32,315 nucleotides of DNA, taken from the NCBI GenBank assembly GCA_016869555.1, contig VGDY01000021.1, forward strand, positions 1 through 32,315, written 5' to 3'. The notes below the pieces were generated by a model. The model did not search any database and had not been told where the DNA came from. It was given only the letters and a program-made list of their open reading frames with translations. The stretch comes from Alphaproteobacteria bacterium. GTDB taxonomy: Bacteria; Pseudomonadota; Alphaproteobacteria; Rhizobiales; Beijerinckiaceae. Positions 28,175-32,315 of the stretch are shown one piece after another. The translations under genes and the position numbers were made by a program. Position 1 is the stretch's first letter, and every line of letters begins with the position of its first letter.

Positions 28175-28217
28175 CTCTTGTTCTGACCTTATACCCCAAG
28201 CGGGGAGAAGGAATGAC

Positions 28218-29144
28218 TCACCCCTTCGCGGCCGCCGCCACCTCCGCCGCGAAATCATTCGTCGCCTTCTCGATGCCCTCGCCCAGCGCGTAGCGCTCGA
28301 AGCCCTTGATGACGATCGGCGCGCCGGCCTTGCCCTCTAGCTCCTTGACCGCCTGGGCGACGGTCTTGCCGCCGTGATCGGGATGGTTCGAGACCTGATC
28401 GAGCATGCAGACCTCCTTGGCGTAGGTCTTGATGCCCGACTCGACGATTTTCTGCAGCACGTTTTCCGGCTTGCCGGCGTTCTTCTCCATAAGAAGCTTT
28501 TTCTCGCGCTCGACCGTCGCCGGGTCGAGGCCGGAGGCGTCGAGCGCCAGCGGATTGGCCGAGGCGACATGCATGGCGAGCTGGCGCGCCAGCGTCGCCA
28601 GCACTTCCTTGTCGCCTTTAGATTCGAGCGCGACGATCACCGCGATCTTGCCCTGGCCGTCGACGACCTGGGCATGGACATAGCGGCCGACGACGCCCTC
28701 GCCGACGCTTAAGGACGCGGCGCGGCGCAGCGTCAGGTTCTCGCCGATGGCGGCGATGGCGTTGGTGACCGCTTCGCTCACCGTGCCGCCGCCGGGATAG
28801 GCCGCCGCGCCGAGCGCCTCGACCTCGGTCTTGCCGCTGCTCAGCGCGACTTCGGCGATGTTCTTGACCAGCGTCTGGAAGTCGGCGTTGCGGGCGACGA
28901 AGTCGGTCTCCGAATTCACCTCGACGACGACGCCGGTCTTGTCGCCGGTCAGCGCCGCGACGAGCCCTTCGGCGGCGACGCGGTCGGCCTTTTTCGCGGC
29001 CTTCGACAGGCCCTTCTTGCGCAGCCAGTCGACCGCCGCTTCGAATTCGCCGTCGGTCTGGGTGAGCGCCGCCTTGCAGTCCATCATGCCGGCGCCGGTG
29101 CTCTCGCGCAGTTCCTTGACAAGGGCGGCGGTGATCGTAGCCAT
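28218..29144 (-). CDS. tsf: Translation elongation factor Ts
   Basis: EF-Ts exchanges GDP for GTP on EF-Tu. The 308-residue protein begins with the conserved [20 protein letters not shown], has [21 protein letters not shown] and [14 protein letters not shown], and carries the two dimerization subdomains. The frame continues upstream as far as 29189, but the family start is at ATG 29144, with GGAAGGAA upstream. It is co-transcribed with rpsB, 89 nt upstream, and a terminator follows. Confidence 0.97.
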   Translation of the reverse strand: MATITAALVKELRESTGAGMMDCKAALTQTDGEFEAAVDWLRKKGLSKAAKKADRVAAEGLVAALTGDKTGVVVEVNSETDFVARNADFQTLVKNIAEVALSSGKTEVEALGAAAYPGGGTVSEAVTNAIAAIGENLTLRRAASLSVGEGVVGRYVHAQVVDGQGKIAVIVALESKGDKEVLATLARQLAMHVASANPLALDASGLDPATVEREKKLLMEKNAGKPENVLQKIVESGIKTYAKEVCMLDQVSNHPDHGGKTVAQAVKELEGKAGAPIVIKGFERYALGEGIEKATNDFAAEVAAAAKG

Positions 29145-29233
29145 GGTCGAAATTCCTTCCAAAGGGGTCATGCGACGGCGCCGGCCCATTGGACCGGCGC
29201 GCGCGTCTTAAGCATTCGGACGTGACGAACGGA

Positions 29234-30301
29234 TCAGGCGGCGAGCAGCGCCTTCGCCTGATCGACCCAGCCGTCGCGCGCGATGCGGCCGTTCAGCTTC
29301 AATTCGGCGTCGAGCTTTTCGACATCGGCCGCGGTCATCGCGGCAAGCTGCCAATAGTGATAGACGCCGGCGTCGTTCAGTTTCTTGACAAGCTGCGGGC
29401 CGACGCCATGCAGCTTGGCGAGATCGTCCGGCGCGCCGCGCGGCGCGGAGAGAAGTTCGAAAGCCTCGGCGGGAGTCTCCGCATCCGCGCCGGCGGCGTC
29501 GACGGCGATCTCCTCGGCCGTGCGCAAATCTTCGCGGATCACCGGGCCCGGCTCGAGCGCCGGTTCGACCGCGGGAGCCTCCTCGGCGCCAAGGTCGACT
29601 CCCATCGCGCCGTGGCTGCGCGAAATGCCGTCGATCGCGGCGCGCGCGACGAGATCGCAATAGAGCGCGATGGCGCGGCCGGCGTCGTCATTGCCCGGAA
29701 TCGGATGGGTGACGCCGTCCGGGTCGCAATTGGTGTCGAGCACCGCGACGACAGGAATCTTGAGGCGGTTCGCCTCCTTGATGGCGAGCTGCTCCTTATT
29801 CGTGTCGACCACGAAAATCAGGTCGGGCGTGCCGCCCATATCCTTGATGCCGCCGAGCGCCTTTTCGAGCTTGTCGCGCTCGCGGGTCAGCAGCAGCCGT
29901 TCCTTCTTGGTGATGCCCGACGCGCCGGCGGAAAGCTGCTCGTCGAGTTTGCGCAACCGGTTGATCGAACCTGAAATCGTCTTCCAATTGGTGAGCGTCC
30001 CGCCGAGCCAGCGGGAGTTGATGTAATATTGCGCGCTACGCATGGCGGCCTCGGCGATCTGCTCCTGCGCCTGGCGCTTGGTGCCGACGAACAGCACCCG
30101 TCCGCCCTTGGCGACGGTGTCCGAAACCGTCTTCAGCGCCTGATGCAGCAGCGGCACCGTCTGGGCGAGATCGATGATGTGGATGTTGTTGCGGGCGCCG
30201 AAAATAAACGGCGCCATCTTCGGGTTCCAGCGGTGCGACTGATGGCCGAAGTGGGCGCCAGCCTCGAGCAGGCCGCGCATGGTGAAATCGGGAAGAGCCA
30301 T
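29234..30301 (-). CDS. rpsB: Small-subunit ribosomal protein uS2 with a C-terminal helix-hairpin-helix tail
   Basis: S2 binds the 30S head/body junction and is needed for S1 binding. Family segments are clear: [75 protein letters not shown] and the loop around [11 protein letters not shown]. The protein is 355 residues, about 110 longer than E. coli S2. After an acidic linker (about 240-290) the tail at 292-355 starts [17 protein letters not shown] and looks like a helix-hairpin-helix domain; similar tails occur on S2 in Rhizobiales. The start ATG 30301 follows GGAG, and the upstream frame to 30358 is not coding. Confidence 0.96.
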   Translation of the reverse strand: MALPDFTMRGLLEAGAHFGHQSHRWNPKMAPFIFGARNNIHIIDLAQTVPLLHQALKTVSDTVAKGGRVLFVGTKRQAQEQIAEAAMRSAQYYINSRWLGGTLTNWKTISGSINRLRKLDEQLSAGASGITKKERLLLTRERDKLEKALGGIKDMGGTPDLIFVVDTNKEQLAIKEANRLKIPVVAVLDTNCDPDGVTHPIPGNDDAGRAIALYCDLVARAAIDGISRSHGAMGVDLGAEEAPAVEPALEPGPVIREDLRTAEEIAVDAAGADAETPAEAFELLSAPRGAPDDLAKLHGVGPQLVKKLNDAGVYHYWQLAAMTAADVEKLDAELKLNGRIARDGWVDQAKALLAA

Positions 30302-30412
30302 GTATCGTTTCTCCGGTTGAGCCTCGGCGAAAGATGGATGAGGCCGGAAGCCGGCCACCGGAGCGACGTCTTGAGGCAGACGCCGCGTAACCCTCGCCTG
30401 TGGAATGGCGCG

Positions 30413-30441
30413 CTTATAAGCGATGCGCCCACGCCAGGCAA
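30413..30441 (-). promoter_or_regulatory. Putative promoter of rpsB-tsf
   Basis: On the minus strand TTGCCT (30436-30441) is followed after 17 bp by TATAAG (30413-30418). The spacing is ideal and the -10 matches consensus at five of six positions. It lies about 110 nt upstream of the rpsB start. Confidence 0.55.
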
Positions 30442-30613
30442 GCGCCGCGACCGGGCTGAGCCGCCCTCGTCAGCCCTGCCCGCGCAGAGGCGCCGGCCGC
30501 GGAATCTCGCACCGGCGAGAACGGCCGGCATGCTCTCACCGGGACGTTGCGACAACCAGTCTTCGGGTCGCTTGCCCGCGGGCCCATCCACCCGGCGCGT
30601 CGGCGCGGCAAGC

Positions 30614-30643
30614 TTGCCAGAACGCATAAGTCAAAGCTATTGA
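30614..30643 (+). promoter_or_regulatory. Weak candidate promoter of the secreted protein gene
   Basis: TTGCCA (30614-30619) and TATTGA (30638-30643) are separated by 18 bp. The -35 is good and the -10 poor. It lies about 50 nt before the start at 30695. Confidence 0.3.
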
Positions 30644-30694
30644 TCTCGACACATCAACTCATCTAGCGAATGCCTGAAAAAGCAGGAGCACCGC

Positions 30695-32221
30695 ATGAGA
30701 ACCTCGCCCAAACTGGCCGTCCCATTATACATCGTGACGCTTATCAGCGCATACGGCGGCGGATCTTCGTCAAATGCGATCGAATATCAGAGTTTTTTGC
30801 CTCCAGCGTTCTCCACTCAAAACAATCTTTTTTCCGCGGGGACAGTTCGAGGCTGGCCCGCTTACCTGGCGATGGGCGCAATCGGCGGCCCGAATGTTAC
30901 GCCGCCAACTGCGACGTCTCGCGGTGGCGATGATGACTTTGGCGGCAGGCCGGTCGACGTGGTCTTCAAATATGAAGGGGTAAACGGCAACGGAGACCCG
31001 GGGATCATCGATCCCCCCACTATTGAATTAAGAATGACAAACGACTTAACCACACTCAGCGCAATTAACAAGCATCCAATGCGCGTCGCAATCGTGGAAT
31101 ATACCGCTCAAATGAGTGGGGGGGCGGCTTTTACCGATTTCACGAATGTTTCAACGCCAGACCCAGCGAGTAGCGGCGGCACCTATCTTATGGCGCGGCA
31201 TTTTATTACCCTTGCAGGAGGCGTAATCGCGTTAAATGACAAGCCTGTTACTTACAATGGAGCAAAATATTATGGTTCTTTGATCATGAACCCTGATTTG
31301 ATGGGACAGATTCAGCAAGTCGACGCGATCGGCAACGCCAACCATGCGCTTCCGGCAAATTCGGTTAATATAGCCGTTGATCAAGCGTTATGTTTTCTGA
31401 CACAAACTCGTTCATATCACAACGTATATGAACCAAACACCTCTGGCGGGAAATGTCCCAGCCAGGGTGGACCGAAGTATTGTAACAAAACCTACGCCGG
31501 AACCCCCGTTAAAATATTAGAGACCATGTTCGCTGACGGGTACCCGGCATATAGTTTTTATAGTCCAACAGATGCATATTGGAATGTGGCGACCAACAAC
31601 TTGATCGGCGGAACAGGCAATACTTATAGTCAAGTCGGGACCTGGTTTAATAGCTGCATCGCTAGCCCGACCTATAATAAGAGCGTTTATATTAGGCCGA
31701 ATTTCCCCGCTGGTTTTGAAGGCTGGGTCCAAGCCAATATTTGGCTCATTCGCACATTCTCGCCGATTGGAAATGTCACATTCGGCTGGCAAGAGAATAT
31801 GTGGTCAGTCAGCGGCGGCGGTGGCGGTTGGTGGCCGCACAAGGACCTGACGGATTCCGAGATCGCGACCAAATATTCAGCGCCGGTGTCGAACTGGCTG
31901 AAAACAAATGCGCCAAGTTCCATAACCGCCGGCGCTCTTGGACGTAATTATGTTCCAGACTTTTTTGTTTTTGACCGCTATGAAACGGACGACAGCGCCG
32001 CGCCTGATCAGGCAACGCTCTATAATGCGCGGTCATGGGACAACTACCTGTCGGCTGTTGGGCAAGTCAGCAAAAACTTCAATAACATCCCTGTGATGAT
32101 TTGGCAGATTCCTGGTTCCCATATTCCCTATGTCGGCGAAGCAGAGCCGGAAACGTCCACGCCTGGAAACTATGTGTTTAGCACGGCGGTAATTGCTCAC
32201 CCCTGGTTTGGAGCGAGCTGA
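30695..32221 (+). CDS. Secreted protein of unknown function, possibly a glycoside-hydrolase-like fold
   Basis: I do not recognise this 508-residue protein with certainty. It begins with a signal peptide (hydrophobic residues 7-20; cleavage perhaps after Ala28). Gly, Asn, Ser, Tyr and Trp are frequent, as in exported enzymes and binding proteins. Four cysteines (in QALCFL, GGKCPSQ, KYCNKT and NSCIAS) may form disulfides. The C-terminal FVFDRYETDD (424-433) and VMIWQIPGSH (467-476) look like barrel strands with acidic residues of a glycoside hydrolase, which is an inference only. The start has AGGAGC before it. The DNA is AT-richer than its neighbours: positions 31021-31080 hold 21 G/C in 60. 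The end may be affected by a frameshift. Confidence 0.8.
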   Translation: MRTSPKLAVPLYIVTLISAYGGGSSSNAIEYQSFLPPAFSTQNNLFSAGTVRGWPAYLAMGAIGGPNVTPPTATSRGGDDDFGGRPVDVVFKYEGVNGNGDPGIIDPPTIELRMTNDLTTLSAINKHPMRVAIVEYTAQMSGGAAFTDFTNVSTPDPASSGGTYLMARHFITLAGGVIALNDKPVTYNGAKYYGSLIMNPDLMGQIQQVDAIGNANHALPANSVNIAVDQALCFLTQTRSYHNVYEPNTSGGKCPSQGGPKYCNKTYAGTPVKILETMFADGYPAYSFYSPTDAYWNVATNNLIGGTGNTYSQVGTWFNSCIASPTYNKSVYIRPNFPAGFEGWVQANIWLIRTFSPIGNVTFGWQENMWSVSGGGGGWWPHKDLTDSEIATKYSAPVSNWLKTNAPSSITAGALGRNYVPDFFVFDRYETDDSAAPDQATLYNARSWDNYLSAVGQVSKNFNNIPVMIWQIPGSHIPYVGEAEPETSTPGNYVFSTAVIAHPWFGAS

Positions 32222-32315
32222 ATGGCGCCGGAAATTTGACATGGGACTCCGCGGCTGATTCAAGCTTTGGATGACTCGCGAAGCACTTGATTCGCTTGAC
32301 AAGGAAACGCTTATC

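Larger units (their letters stand above)
27282..28217. other. Gene-poor 936-bp gap between tsf and pyrH
   Basis: No intact gene is called. Small minus-strand frames at 27499-27714 and 27300-27545 and a plus-strand frame at 27732-28070 lack recognisable domains. The part at about 27420-27830 is visibly richer in A/T than the surrounding core genes. The right part holds a probable dehydrogenase remnant, two facing REP-like palindromes and the tsf terminator. Between the two palindromes lies CATTGCGCAATG (28058-28069), a perfect 12-bp palindrome. Confidence 0.5.
30302..30694. other. Divergent intergenic region, rpsB leader and promoters
   Basis: The gap separates rpsB (-) from the secreted protein gene (+). 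It carries the putative rpsB promoter with an approximately 100-nt leader, and a weaker candidate promoter for the plus-strand gene. The small frames seen here are GC-rich shadows without domains. Confidence 0.5.

Overview
The window looks like chromosomal DNA of a high-GC alphaproteobacterium, most likely of the order Hyphomicrobiales (Rhizobiales). The signs are an S2 ribosomal protein with a C-terminal helix-hairpin-helix tail, L33 without zinc cysteines, a GAAC-N7-GAAC LexA box of the alphaproteobacterial type, Hyphomicrobiales-style palindromic repeats, and strong G/C-ending codon use. A genus cannot be fixed from this stretch; a Methylocystis/Beijerinckia-type relative would fit but is a guess.

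Layout. Positions 1-6322 hold a cut-off membrane protein gene (-), rpmG (+), an overlapping trio lipoprotein-kdsB-pheA (+), a HIT protein (+), a DEAD-box RNA helicase (-) and a small membrane protein (-). Positions 6565-9408 encode the adaptor/unfoldase pair clpS-clpA (+). uvrA (-) follows; it carries a palindromic element inserted in frame. Between uvrA and ssb, which are divergent neighbours in many proteobacteria, lie a FitAB/VapBC-type toxin-antitoxin pair and a dctA transporter. ssb keeps a perfect LexA box.

From 30301 down to 15378 the minus strand carries the classical translation and envelope cluster rpsB-tsf-pyrH-frr-uppS-cdsA-dxr-rseP-bamA-lpxD-fabZ-lpxA-lpxB: translation factors, UMP kinase, isoprenoid carrier and phospholipid precursors, a site-2 protease, outer-membrane assembly and lipid A synthesis. 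No skp lies between bamA and lpxD, and no lpxI between lpxA and lpxB. The compact order is broken by a gene-poor 0.9-kb gap between tsf and pyrH. That gap holds an intrinsic terminator, two facing REP-like palindromes related by compensatory changes, and a probable decayed dehydrogenase fragment. At the right end (30695-32221, +) is an AT-richer gene for a secreted protein of unknown function, probably acquired by transfer.

Functionally, kdsB supplies CMP-Kdo and lpxA/D/B build the lipid A that Kdo is added to, while bamA assembles the outer-membrane proteins. Most of the window is conserved core genome. The less ordinary parts are the uvrA insertion, the split uvrA/ssb locus, the repeats in the tsf-pyrH gap and the terminal secreted protein. 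I found no convincing new multi-gene system, CRISPR array, tRNA or rRNA.
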